Part shown: positions 1 to 8,019 of the stretch, in pieces
Layout of the letters: the number at the start of each line of letters is the position of its first letter
Numbering within the stretch: position 1 is the stretch's first letter
DNA from: a virus
DNA: 64,000 nucleotides
Virus record (IMG/VR): IMGVR_UViG_3300020179_000028
Coordinates: 1-64,000 of that record
Direction: 5' to 3' (one strand)
Notes under the pieces: model-generated
What the model was told of the DNA's origin: nothing
The model's database searches: none
The model's input: the letters and a program-made list of their open reading frames with translations, nothing else
Program-made: the position numbers and the translations under genes

Positions 1-985
1 CAGCCTTTAGGGTAGCAATTTCTGCAGCAGCCTTAACGGCAGCAGCATCAGTAGTTAATTTAAGCGCAGCAGCATCTGCAGTAGCCTTTGCTAATGCATC
101 AGCAAGTGCTTTATCTGAAGCAGCCTTCTCAGCAGCACGAGCAGCCTTTTCAGCAGCAAGCGCAGCCTTTTCAGCAGCAAGTTCTCCTACAAGATCACGA
201 ACTGTAATCTCTGCAAAAGGTGCAAGAGCACGAGCAGGAAGACCAGTTACATCTGTAGTAGTTGCATCTCCAGCAGTTGTTGGAGCAAATGTAATCAGCG
301 AACGTGTGCCAGTTGTTGGTAAAGTAACCTTAAAGGTTGCTGTTCCAAAATCTGACAATGCCGATCCAGTTGTTGCAGTTGAGGAATCTAATGTTCCCAA
401 AGCAGCAAATACAGTTGCAGTAAGTGACTTACCAGATACTTTGTTGCCAAATGAATCTGTTGCAGTCACTACAATGTCTTGCTTGGTGCCAGCAGCACCA
501 GAAGCAGGGGCACTTACAGAAAGAGTATTAATCAATCCAGCAGTTCCCTGTACATAATATGTCAATGTAGTTCCCTGGTTTGTTACAACCACGGTTCCAA
601 TTGCTGTCGTTTTAGTATATACATAAAACGTTGCAGTTGTTCCTGTGCCAGTTGCAATGGTCAGGCTTGAAGAACCTGATGCCGATGTTACTGGAGCAGC
701 AGCAGTATGCAAAGCAGATACGATTGTGCAATTTGTGCAGGTAGCAGAAACTGCTGTTCCTGTATCAACTGTTGCAATAAATCGTAGTGCGTCTGCAGCA
801 TCTACTGTGTTATCAGCAGGCACTGGCAATGCAGCAGGTGTAGCAATAGCGGAATTGGTTGTGTTAGCAGTTCCGTTTAGAGATACAGCGACTGTCATTA
901 CAGCAGCACTTGCAGGTGTTGCGATAAATGTACCCATAGTCATGGCTGCAACCACGGCTAGAGCGATCTTTTTAAATGAATTCAT
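1..985 (-). CDS. Secreted Ig-like and coiled-coil surface protein (partial, 3' end outside window)
   Basis: I translated this directly: 328 codons are open from an ATG at 985 to the window edge, with an AAAGGAG ribosome site just before the start. Residues 1-28 are a classic Sec signal peptide (basic start MNSFKK, hydrophobic core, ending PASAA). Residues about 30-125 are Thr/Ala/Gly-rich beta-type sequence with a CTNC pair. About 140-230 looks like an invasin-type Ig domain (DSFGNKVSG). From about 250 it becomes an Ala/Lys/Glu coiled coil with AAEKAA repeats. Its base use is richer in G and C than the terminase gene just upstream in transcription. It resembles surface-layer-like proteins of aquatic actinobacteria as I remember them. 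Function is unknown; a host-derived surface or exclusion protein is possible. Confidence 0.8.
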   Translation of the reverse strand, partial: MNSFKKIALAVVAAMTMGTFIATPASAAVMTVAVSLNGTANTTNSAIATPAALPVPADNTVDAADALRFIATVDTGTAVSATCTNCTIVSALHTAAAPVTSASGSSSLTIATGTGTTATFYVYTKTTAIGTVVVTNQGTTLTYYVQGTAGLINTLSVSAPASGAAGTKQDIVVTATDSFGNKVSGKSLTATVFAALGTLDSSTATTGSALSDFGTATFKVTLPTTGTRSLITFAPTTAGDATTTDVTGLPARALAPFAEITVRDLVGELAAEKAALAAEKAARAAEKAASDKALADALAKATADAAALKLTTDAAAVKAAAEIATLKA

Positions 986-1016
986 TTTTCTCCTTTTATA
1001 TTCATTATTTATATTT

Positions 1017-2804
1017 TTATATTGTTTTAAGCCTATCCAAGTAGTTTTCAATCTCCTCTATTTGGCTAGGTTTATATTGTATCACGTTCTCAGGAAGCGT
1101 GTCAACTTTACGTGGCTTATCTTTAAATGTATGGACCTCAACTTCAAGGTTTGTGTCTTTGGGGGTATACGATATCGCCCCAAAAATAGCACCACACACA
1201 GCATCCGCTAGGTCTTTAGATAATTTTCGTGGATGATCTACATTTTTTCCATTTTTAGTTATTTTTAATTCTGTAAGTTCTTCAAATAAAAGTTCTATAG
1301 ATGGCATAGCAAGACGTTCTTCATATACCAACATTGCCATATCTTCATATTGTTTTTTAGATACAGATACTGTATCGGTTTTTATTCCTACAGACTTAAG
1401 TTCATTTTGAATATCAAATGATTGCCACCTATCAAAAGTCACCATTCCTATATTAAATCCTAGTCTCCTAAGATTTTGTATCCATTGTTTAACCTCAGAT
1501 AGATTAACTGGACCTTCAGTTTTTGGTTCCCACCAAGCAACTGCATCTACAACTACAACTGGAGATATTTCTTCATAATTTTTAATAACTTGAACGCTTA
1601 CCCATTTATCTACGTGTGCAATAGCAACAGCACATTTGTCATGTCTTTGTGCAAGGTCAGCATGCACATAATAAACTTTATCTGGATCAGGCTTAAAACT
1701 TGTTTCAAATCTTCTAAACTGATCTAATGGATTTCTAATGGTCATACATGAACGAACTTTATCCGCCTGCTTAAAAAATGCATCAGACGCATAGGTAGGA
1801 ACACAAGCAAAACGCATCATGGCATCGCCAAGATCTGTCATAAAAGCAATTTTAAAATCATCAACCTTTCTAGTTGGGTTAACCTCCCAAGTGGCTCTTT
1901 TTAATGCAAAGACTCCTGGGTATTTATAAGAACTTATCTCATCATAATCCCAAGATATTTCAAACCAATTATCTGGATCATCTTCTGGAAGCAATGGATT
2001 AATTATATATCTGTGTGTTTTTGTTATAGTTTCTTTTTCTGCAATTACTGCTTCATACCGTTCAGAAATATAGTCTCCATTATATCTAGGGAATGAAAGC
2101 AAAACAACCTTACCCAAATCAGGAAAACGAGAATCTACTGAGCCACGAAACGACTTGTAGATGTTTTCAGATGTCTTTCCCTGCTCATTGCCAGTTGCAA
2201 CTTCAGATGCAAAACCAGAAATTTCATCAAGAACTGCAAGTAAAAGGTTTAACCCTTCATGCGATTCTCTTTCGGAATGTCCAGAATAAACCGTAATTGA
2301 TTTGTTAAATCCCATTGAGTCTACCTTTGCTTCATATTTTCCAGCAAACCAGGGAGACTTTTCAATCTTTGTTTTAAAACCTTTAAAGAAAACATTCTTT
2401 GCCTGTTGTGCGTTAATGGCAACATTAATTAAATCTATCGCATCCCCACTTGGTTTTCCAAAATATCTTGCAGGATCTTTAAGACATAACAATTTATAGA
2501 CAATATAAGCACAAGCAACAGTAGAGGTGAAGTCCTTTCCACTACCCTTTCCAAGTTGCAAAATAATTTCGTTCTTTGTATATTTTTCATAATATTCTTC
2601 TCCTTCTTTTTGCCCCATCAATTCTTGCAAATCTTCTTTACGATATATTTGACTCATGGCCTGAACAATGTCGTATTGTATATCAGACAATTTTGGCTGT
2701 CCTAAATAATCTGCAGACTCAACAAATGTTACTACGTCTACTGGAATTTCTTCAAAATGATTATCTTTTAACGCTTCAAGAAAATCATTAAACGTCGTGG
2801 ACAA
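1017..2804 (-). CDS. terL: Terminase large subunit
   Basis: This is the ATP-driven DNA packaging motor and headful or end nuclease. The P-loop is GKGSGKD at residues 85-91, with Asp where Ser/Thr is usual. The Walker B acid pair is DE at 193-194 (LLLAVLDE). The C-terminal RNase H-like nuclease has acidic residues at about D383 (VHADLA), D458 (VTFDRW) and D534 (DLADAV). At 595 residues it has normal length. The start is TTG with a GAGG site 9 bases upstream; the next in-frame Met is residue 50, inside the ATPase region. It overlaps the end of the small subunit gene by 17 bases, so the two are translationally coupled. It sits about 40 kb from the portal gene. Confidence 0.93.
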   Translation of the reverse strand: MSTTFNDFLEALKDNHFEEIPVDVVTFVESADYLGQPKLSDIQYDIVQAMSQIYRKEDLQELMGQKEGEEYYEKYTKNEIILQLGKGSGKDFTSTVACAYIVYKLLCLKDPARYFGKPSGDAIDLINVAINAQQAKNVFFKGFKTKIEKSPWFAGKYEAKVDSMGFNKSITVYSGHSERESHEGLNLLLAVLDEISGFASEVATGNEQGKTSENIYKSFRGSVDSRFPDLGKVVLLSFPRYNGDYISERYEAVIAEKETITKTHRYIINPLLPEDDPDNWFEISWDYDEISSYKYPGVFALKRATWEVNPTRKVDDFKIAFMTDLGDAMMRFACVPTYASDAFFKQADKVRSCMTIRNPLDQFRRFETSFKPDPDKVYYVHADLAQRHDKCAVAIAHVDKWVSVQVIKNYEEISPVVVVDAVAWWEPKTEGPVNLSEVKQWIQNLRRLGFNIGMVTFDRWQSFDIQNELKSVGIKTDTVSVSKKQYEDMAMLVYEERLAMPSIELLFEELTELKITKNGKNVDHPRKLSKDLADAVCGAIFGAISYTPKDTNLEVEVHTFKDKPRKVDTLPENVIQYKPSQIEEIENYLDRLKTI

Positions 2805-3321
2805 TTGTAATTACCTCATCTTTTTTGGCAATATCAGAAAGCCTACGCATAATTTCGTCACGAACATCTGGATATTCTGAGGCTATGTCACGAAGAATAG
2901 CCATCAGTACGTCTTGTTTCTTTTCAATTTGCAACATTTCTTCTGCCAGTTCTTTGTTTTCAAGCAGCCCTGCCTTTTGAAGCATGTCAATTCTTTTGGA
3001 CTCAATATCCATTACTAGTTTAATTGCTTGTGTTTTTGCGCCAAGATTATTGTTTAGTGATGCCTCGTCAATAACTTCGTATGACTTAGAAATCAGTTTA
3101 TTGTAATGTGTATCAGCAATAGCCAATGCTTCTTTAGCACGAGCACGGATTGCGTCATTAGCGGAGGCCATGACCTTCCATTCGTTTATATGTTGGACAA
3201 CACGACCTCTTGGGATTTCTAAATCTTTAGATATTTTTGTTGGATCATTACCCTTAAGATATTCACCAACGACAGTATTTAACTCATCAAGATGATTAAT
3301 TAAGTCTTCTTCAGTTGACAT
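2788..3321 (-). CDS. terS: Probable terminase small subunit
   Basis: A 177-residue protein directly before and overlapping the large terminase gene. The N-terminal third contains a helix-turn-helix-like stretch (ISKDLEIPRGRVVQHINEW), as expected for DNA recognition. The rest is predicted helical, with a Lys/Glu-rich segment (LLENKELAEEMLQIEKK) suited to ring assembly. I place the start at ATG 3321, five bases after AAAGGA, rather than the ATG two codons upstream, which sits on top of the ribosome site. Position and architecture support the call; there is no diagnostic catalytic motif. Confidence 0.72.
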   Translation of the reverse strand: MSTEEDLINHLDELNTVVGEYLKGNDPTKISKDLEIPRGRVVQHINEWKVMASANDAIRARAKEALAIADTHYNKLISKSYEVIDEASLNNNLGAKTQAIKLVMDIESKRIDMLQKAGLLENKELAEEMLQIEKKQDVLMAILRDIASEYPDVRDEIMRRLSDIAKKDEVITIVHDV

Positions 3322-3646
3322 TTTCATCCTTTGCTATCTTTAATAATACCAAATATCCAATTAAATCATCAATATCGTTATCTCCAACATATTCTGTACC
3401 ACGCATAATCCTGCTTAATTTGTCATCAATACGAACATGCAACTGTTCTCTTGCGTCTGCCTTACTAAAAATACGAATAGGTTCTAATGCAGAGTTTCCA
3501 TATGAAATGTTTTTTCTGATAAGCATGTGTGCAAGATTTAGGCAGGCATCAAGAATCTGTTTTCCAGCACTAGTGCCAACAGTAAGCAAATATAGATCGT
3601 TAAAATTAAAAACTTTTGAATCAGGGAATACTGGCTTTAGACTCAT
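3311..3646 (-). CDS. DUF1599-like (nucleotide modification associated domain) protein
   Basis: A 111-residue protein with the pattern I associate with DUF1599: a helical N-terminus, the segment RKNISYGNSALEP, then VRIDDKLSRI, and a C-terminal DDLIGYLVLLKIAK. That family is common in phages and has been linked by gene context to nucleotide or base modification and salvage, but its biochemistry is unsettled. The start ATG overlaps the stop of the small HTH gene upstream (ATGA), and an AGGAGG site lies inside that gene. It is in the same operon as both terminase genes. Confidence 0.65.
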   Translation of the reverse strand: MSLKPVFPDSKVFNFNDLYLLTVGTSAGKQILDACLNLAHMLIRKNISYGNSALEPIRIFSKADAREQLHVRIDDKLSRIMRGTEYVGDNDIDDLIGYLVLLKIAKDENVN

Positions 3647-3798
3647 CTCTTTGACCTCCTTAATCCAAATTTAGCAAGATACACGTAAATAGTTTCCACG
3701 CTTACCCCGCATTCTTTTGCTATGGCCTCTGGAGATTTTTTATCAATATGATATCTCTTTTTAAGCCACAATTCGCTTGTGTATAGTTTAGCAGACAT
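3643..3798 (-). CDS. Small helix-turn-helix protein (51 aa)
   Basis: A short gene found by translating the apparent gap between 3646 and 3820. It reads from ATG 3798 to TGA at 3645-3643 and encodes 51 residues. The centre (SPEAIAKECGVSVETIYVYL) fits a helix-turn-helix of the Sigma-70 region 4 / MarR-like type, with a basic C-terminus ending RRSKR. The stop overlaps the next start (ATGA), and the last codons supply its AGGAGG ribosome site, which argues that the reading frame is real. It could be a small DNA-binding regulator or a packaging accessory factor; the target is unknown. Confidence 0.72.
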   Translation of the reverse strand: MSAKLYTSELWLKKRYHIDKKSPEAIAKECGVSVETIYVYLAKFGLRRSKR

Positions 3799-3819
3799 AA
3801 TATTAATTGTCAACTCCTT

Positions 3820-4527
3820 TCATATACCGTTATCCTCCATATATTTCAATCTCTCTGTGTATGAGTCAAACGCAGGCCCACCTTCATTTTCCATGTTCAT
3901 AATGTCATAATGATATGCATCCGAATCCTCTGTGACCCATTTAGAGGCATCCTCAACATCCCATTTACGATTAGAATTAATTAATCTATGAATCAATGGC
4001 TTACCAATCTTTGTAGTAAAAGATGGTTCCAATATAAATACACGGTTGTTAGGTTGAATCGCAAAGTTTCCGTCGTCTCTTTGAATAACATGACCACACT
4101 TATGTTGTCCAGGAGTTTCCGAATACCCATCATCTAAACTATTACCATCCCCACCGTACCAGTCAAGAGTAAATAAATATTTACCACTTATCTTAGTTTT
4201 AGTTCTATCAGTATAATACATCTTCAAATTTGTAAGCCCCGAAAATTTTGTGACGGTAACAAAAGGACTAAACGAATTCCACAATACTAAGTTATGTATA
4301 TCTTCCTCTGGTACTCCAGGCTCAGTACAAAAAGCACTAACAGGCATTCTCCACCATAGTCCACCATCTTCCATCATAAAGTGAAATAGTGGGCTTCGGT
4401 TTGGTACGCTGGATACGCCAAATATTACACAAGGGAAATATTGCTCATGACTATCTTTTTGATTTCTTAAATAGTTTCCACGAACATAGCATTCAATAGG
4501 TGGGATGTTGGCGTTTAATTCTGGCAT
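3820..4527 (-). CDS. Conserved-looking phage protein of unknown function (235 aa)
   Basis: I do not recognise a family with confidence. The protein is rich in aromatic residues and predicted to be mostly beta sheet (FHFMMEDGGLWWRMPVSAF; KYLFTLDWYGGDGNS), with no signal peptide or membrane segment. The start is ATG 4527 inside a TAATG overlap with the stop of the RuvC-like gene; a TTG seven codons upstream is less likely. Its place between recombination and packaging genes suggests a DNA-metabolism or assembly role, but nothing in the sequence fixes it. Confidence 0.75.
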   Translation of the reverse strand: MPELNANIPPIECYVRGNYLRNQKDSHEQYFPCVIFGVSSVPNRSPLFHFMMEDGGLWWRMPVSAFCTEPGVPEEDIHNLVLWNSFSPFVTVTKFSGLTNLKMYYTDRTKTKISGKYLFTLDWYGGDGNSLDDGYSETPGQHKCGHVIQRDDGNFAIQPNNRVFILEPSFTTKIGKPLIHRLINSNRKWDVEDASKWVTEDSDAYHYDIMNMENEGGPAFDSYTERLKYMEDNGI

Positions 4528-5129
4528 TATTGCACTGCCTTTTCCCAATTATTTATTGCCCAATGACCGATACCTGCTGAGTCTGCAACATCGTTGTCTG
4601 TTATTTTTTTATCATAAAAAATACCTAATAATTTTATTGTTCTTTGCTTTCTAAATTCTCTTTCGTATGCCTTATACCATGATAATGATTTACCTGGATT
4701 GGCAGATCTAATCTGCAATTGCTCTTCTTTAGTTAATTTTTTGTTACCTAAATACGATTGCCAAGTTATTGGAGATACTTTTCCAATAATTTTAAGATTA
4801 GACAAACCTGCGCCACCTATAATTGCTCCCTGTACAAGAGCAAGATCTGCTGCAGTTTTGGGGGAATTCATAAAAACCGTATGCTCAATAACAATAGCCT
4901 CAACTAAATTATAATAATCAAATAAGGCTTTTGTTTTTTTAGTAGCATCAATAACTTTAGCATAAATATCTTTGCCCTCAAACATGATCTTTCCGTGATC
5001 TGTTAATCTTTTATACGAGTATATGGTAAATGCTAAACTACTTGTGCTGGCATCAATTGCACAAATAACACCAGGCTGAGTAGACAACTCTGGCTTAAAA
5101 TATCTATCTGTTTCTTTTGCTCTTGTCAT
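4527..5129 (-). CDS. RuvC-like Holliday junction resolvase
   Basis: A 200-residue RNase H-fold nuclease of the RuvC type. The first catalytic Asp is D26 in VICAIDASTSS. The second acid is E82 in AIVIEHT. The C-terminal acids are in the DNDVADSAGIGHWA segment (D180, D183), matching the D...E...D..D pattern of RuvC-like resolvases. Such phage enzymes resolve branched DNA before packaging. It overlaps the zinc-finger gene upstream by 26 bases and the next gene through TAATG, so it is in the operon leading to the terminase. Confidence 0.82.
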   Translation of the reverse strand: MTRAKETDRYFKPELSTQPGVICAIDASTSSLAFTIYSYKRLTDHGKIMFEGKDIYAKVIDATKKTKALFDYYNLVEAIVIEHTVFMNSPKTAADLALVQGAIIGGAGLSNLKIIGKVSPITWQSYLGNKKLTKEEQLQIRSANPGKSLSWYKAYEREFRKQRTIKLLGIFYDKKITDNDVADSAGIGHWAINNWEKAVQ

Positions 5130-5400
5130 TTGACAAATCCTTAATTTCCTTGATTGCTTTTTTTACATCTATTGGATTTATAGAACATCTTGTGCATAGC
5201 AAATCATCGTTATATATTGATAACCTAGATCCACAATCTCTACACATTCTATTTTTTCCTTTTCTTTTTTGTCTTTTTGTTTGTATGTATCTTTGTGCAA
5301 TTTTTTCTTTAGTAGCAGTCTCTCTACATTGTTCTGAACAATATATTTGATATGAAACTATTGATTCAAAGTCATTGTCACACCATTTACAATTCTTCAT
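5104..5400 (-). CDS. Small zinc-binding protein (two Cys-pair knuckles)
   Basis: A 98-residue basic protein with four Cys pairs: CKWC at 4-7 with CSEQC about 14 residues later, then CRDC and CTRC after a Lys/Arg-rich linker (KRQKRKGKNR). This looks like two treble-clef or zinc-ribbon units, so nucleic-acid binding is likely. No HNH catalytic residues are visible. It overlaps the Cas4-like gene by 14 bases and the RuvC-like gene by 26, so it may work with these nucleases. Confidence 0.72.
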   Translation of the reverse strand: MKNCKWCDNDFESIVSYQIYCSEQCRETATKEKIAQRYIQTKRQKRKGKNRMCRDCGSRLSIYNDDLLCTRCSINPIDVKKAIKEIKDLSNDKSKRNR

Positions 5401-6247
5401 CTTTTAGCAACTCCAGAGGTTTAATTTTAATTACCCCTGTCTCTGCTTCAGCGCATGCTTTTTGAATTGGACAAACCTTACATGTTTTAGAATTAGATCT
5501 ATATGGCTTCTGTGGAAGTTCCTTATTTTTCCAACTCTCGTATACTTTTTTCATCCAATCAAATGCCTGGTCTACCCACCGACGGTAATGATCGTTTACT
5601 AATACTGGTAAAGTTAACAACTTATGATCATTTTTATTTTCATAAATTATAACACCCTTGCCAATTTTCCAAACCTTCATATACATTAATAACTGCATAA
5701 GATGAGCCAACTTGGGATTTCTAGTTCTCTTCTTATACTCAAATCCATCACTAGATATTACTTTAATTTCTCCAATGACACGTTCTTCGTTTATATTTAA
5801 CATTACATCGCCATAACCATCAAATGGTGGATCTTCTGTTTTTACTCTAAACTCCATTGCTGGGTGTGTTTGTTTGTTATATTTTCTTTCTAGAGGATCA
5901 AACTCCATTGTTTCATCAAGAAGACCAGATGCTTTTATTGCTTCTTGAATTCTTTCATGACCCAAAGATCCATTAGTCCTATTTGCAACTCCATATGCGT
6001 CTGAATTGTCATAATGCACTGCTCCATCAAAAGCAAGATACCAGTATCTAGGACATTCTCCAGCACCATAAGTTAATGCAGATGCAGAAAAATTACTTTT
6101 TTTAGTAAACTTTGGTTTTGTTTTTGTCATATATCCAGAATTTATTTTGTCAATTATTCCGTCAACAAAACTTACATCTTCTTGTGATACATTTTTCTTT
6201 TTCTTTGGATCTCTTGTCATTACTTGTTGTAATAAATTTTTAGCCAT
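5387..6247 (-). CDS. Cas4-like RecB-family exonuclease
   Basis: A PD-(D/E)XK nuclease of 286 residues with the full Cas4-like layout. There is a single Cys at 65 (ECPRYW), a His at 97 (GHERIQ), the catalytic D147 (GYGDVML), E160-x-K162 (IGEIKV) and the QxxxY helix (Q185, Y189). A C-terminal Cys triplet (C256, C259, C265) together with C65 would bind a 4Fe-4S cluster. In phages these enzymes process DNA ends for recombination and replication. The upstream gap has an extended -10 box (TGATATAAT near 6270) and an AAAGGA site. There is no CRISPR array or cas1/cas2 nearby, so an adaptation role is not supported. Confidence 0.87.
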   Translation of the reverse strand: MAKNLLQQVMTRDPKKKKNVSQEDVSFVDGIIDKINSGYMTKTKPKFTKKSNFSASALTYGAGECPRYWYLAFDGAVHYDNSDAYGVANRTNGSLGHERIQEAIKASGLLDETMEFDPLERKYNKQTHPAMEFRVKTEDPPFDGYGDVMLNINEERVIGEIKVISSDGFEYKKRTRNPKLAHLMQLLMYMKVWKIGKGVIIYENKNDHKLLTLPVLVNDHYRRWVDQAFDWMKKVYESWKNKELPQKPYRSNSKTCKVCPIQKACAEAETGVIKIKPLELLKDEEL

Positions 6248-6283
6248 GTCTTATTCCTTTGTTTAAATTAATTATATCAGATA

Positions 6284-6589
6284 TCAGCGAATTATGTATT
6301 TTAGTGCAGATACTAGATTATTTATTGACTCTGCTGCAGTGTAATATATATTTTTTTTACTGCGGTTAGACTTATCCACGTTGGCCATCCAAGTGGCACG
6401 TAGTGCCATTTTAGATGCTATTGCCTGAAGTCTAACGATTTCTAAAGTGGCAACATTCATAGGAATGTCTGGCTTTAGTATTAGTTTTGCAATTACAGTA
6501 AGTGCTGTAGTCAGTTCTTCATCTTTCATGTACTCTGATATTTCTGAGAGTCCATTTATCATTTCTATTGTAGTTTGTTGTTGTTCCAT
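6284..6589 (-). CDS. Small helical phage protein of unknown function (101 aa)
   Basis: I do not recognise the family. The protein is almost entirely predicted helix (ISEYMKDEELTTALTVIAKLI; TLEIVRLQAIASKMALRATWM) and ends in basic and hydrophobic residues. The start is ATG 6589 in a TAATG overlap with the preceding oxygenase stop, so it is coupled to that gene. Its neighbours are an oxygenase and the Cas4-like nuclease; a recombination accessory role is possible but unproven. Confidence 0.7.
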   Translation of the reverse strand: MEQQQTTIEMINGLSEISEYMKDEELTTALTVIAKLILKPDIPMNVATLEIVRLQAIASKMALRATWMANVDKSNRSKKNIYYTAAESINNLVSALKYIIR

Positions 6590-7377
6590 TATCCCATCGA
6601 TTCTGTTGATATTCCGTCTTGTAAACCATCTTTTGCCCACAAATTAAAAGCAGCCTGCATGTCTGTCCTTGCTTGTAATTTATCTAAATACTCTTTTCTT
6701 TTCTCTGGATATTTTTCTGGATCTATTGGATTTTCTTCCTTGGTAAATCTATAACTATTAATAGGACAATAATCCATACTAATAATTTCACAGAATTCTC
6801 CTTCTTTAAACTTCCGTTTTGGTCTCCAATGTATTTGATTTACTGCGCTAAATACTATGGTTTGTCCTGCTCCAAGAGTATACCTGGTAAAATTTTTAGT
6901 ATCATTCCAGTTTCCAACATATAAATCCCACTCTATATTTGTATCTGGACAGTAATTAACTGTTACTAAATTTTCATCTGCATCTAAATGCGGTGGCAAT
7001 GCTGGACTATTATCCCCATAGCCATACTTTAAGTTATAATCTATATAATTCCAATGACACAATGCTATGTCTTCTTTATACAATGGCTTTGCAATTTTGT
7101 CTAAAACTGCCTCGCAATCTTCTGGCATATCAAATTCAACTAAAACTCTTGACATATTCTTTGCTATCTTAGGCTGAAACCTACTCTTAAATGGAGATTT
7201 TCTAATATATCCGTCTTCTATTCTATCTCCTATAACAAAAGGTTCAAGTTTACGATTTTCTTGAATTAAATTCATTATCCTTTTCTTTTGATCTTCTGTA
7301 AATAAATTGTCTACATAAAAAGGCAATGGCTTATTATATTTGTCAAACCCAGTTAAATAATTATGAAGTTGAGCCAT
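6589..7377 (-). CDS. 2OG-Fe(II) oxygenase-like protein ('HWR' type, 262 aa)
   Basis: A double-stranded beta-helix dioxygenase-like protein. Numbered from ATG 7377, the metal triad would be H130 and D132 (PPHLDADEN) plus H183, with R185 directly after in QIHWRPK as the likely 2-oxoglutarate anchor. I chose ATG 7377 because of the GGGGGTGG site just before it and its modest 17-base overlap with the upstream gene; a start 18 codons further up is possible. It shares the HxD...HWR layout with its neighbour at 7361-7978 and with the gene at 62525-63097. Substrate unknown. Confidence 0.7.
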   Translation of the reverse strand: MAQLHNYLTGFDKYNKPLPFYVDNLFTEDQKKRIMNLIQENRKLEPFVIGDRIEDGYIRKSPFKSRFQPKIAKNMSRVLVEFDMPEDCEAVLDKIAKPLYKEDIALCHWNYIDYNLKYGYGDNSPALPPHLDADENLVTVNYCPDTNIEWDLYVGNWNDTKNFTRYTLGAGQTIVFSAVNQIHWRPKRKFKEGEFCEIISMDYCPINSYRFTKEENPIDPEKYPEKRKEYLDKLQARTDMQAAFNLWAKDGLQDGISTESMG

Positions 7378-7978
7378 TTGTCCACCCCCCTGCATCAAAA
7401 TATGCTTTACGATATTTATCAACTTTTTCATCCATAATTTTATTTAAGCCTTCTTCTTTTGGACCAGAGTTTGGATCTGAGAAGTGGCAAAAAACCATTT
7501 CTACAAAATTGCCGTCTTTAAACTCAGTTGGCTTTCTCCAATGTACTTGATGTGTTCCACTAAATGTTATTGCCTGGTTATCCTTTAATATAAATTCTTT
7601 GTCTGGTTCAACAAAAAGTGGCCAACTTATATTAGAACTTAACTGATAGTCAAAAGTAAATCTAGGCTCTTTAAAGGTTTCGTCATAATGAGGAAACAGT
7701 GATGGCTTGAAATGAAATTTGCCACAATTACTAGTGACATTTTCATACCTGGCAAAACAAAATTCTGTTAATACTAGATTGTCGTTGCCACTTACTCGCC
7801 TTGCTACTTTGGTAAATTTTTTAACAACTTCTATCTCTAGTTCAATGAATAAGTTTGCTTGACAATGTTCTTGAACAAAGTTGCCACCAGTGCTTCTAGA
7901 AATAGATTTTCTTACAGAATCTATTCCATCTTGATTTAATATATCATCTACTATTACATTATTTTCATTATGTTTCAT
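7361..7978 (-). CDS. 2OG-Fe(II) oxygenase-like protein ('HWR' type, 205 aa)
   Basis: The beta-helix core shows the metal triad H97 and D99 (FPHYDET) and H146, with R148 in QVHWRKP as the likely cosubstrate ligand. It is the first gene of a pair with the oxygenase at 6589-7377, with which it overlaps, and the two look like diverged paralogues. Upstream, a TATAAT box at 8019-8024 overlaps the stop of the Hjc-like gene, followed by a GGAG ribosome site, so this pair may start its own transcript. Whether it hydroxylates protein, nucleotide or sugar cannot be seen. Confidence 0.72.
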   Translation of the reverse strand: MKHNENNVIVDDILNQDGIDSVRKSISRSTGGNFVQEHCQANLFIELEIEVVKKFTKVARRVSGNDNLVLTEFCFARYENVTSNCGKFHFKPSLFPHYDETFKEPRFTFDYQLSSNISWPLFVEPDKEFILKDNQAITFSGTHQVHWRKPTEFKDGNFVEMVFCHFSDPNSGPKEEGLNKIMDEKVDKYRKAYFDAGGWTNGSTS

Positions 7979-8019
7979 TTTATGTCTCCGTTTCGGATCT
8001 AAGAAGTGTCATATATATA

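Noticed and set aside
306-1211. Three plus-strand frames (306-557, 479-670, 645-1211)
   Set aside because: They lie opposite the secreted Ig-like protein gene, which has a signal peptide, a ribosome site and an unbroken frame; the plus-strand frames have none of these.
5387-6247. Phage-encoded CRISPR adaptation module
   Set aside because: Only a Cas4-like nuclease is present; no cas1, cas2 or repeat array lies nearby, and such nucleases are common in phage recombination operons.
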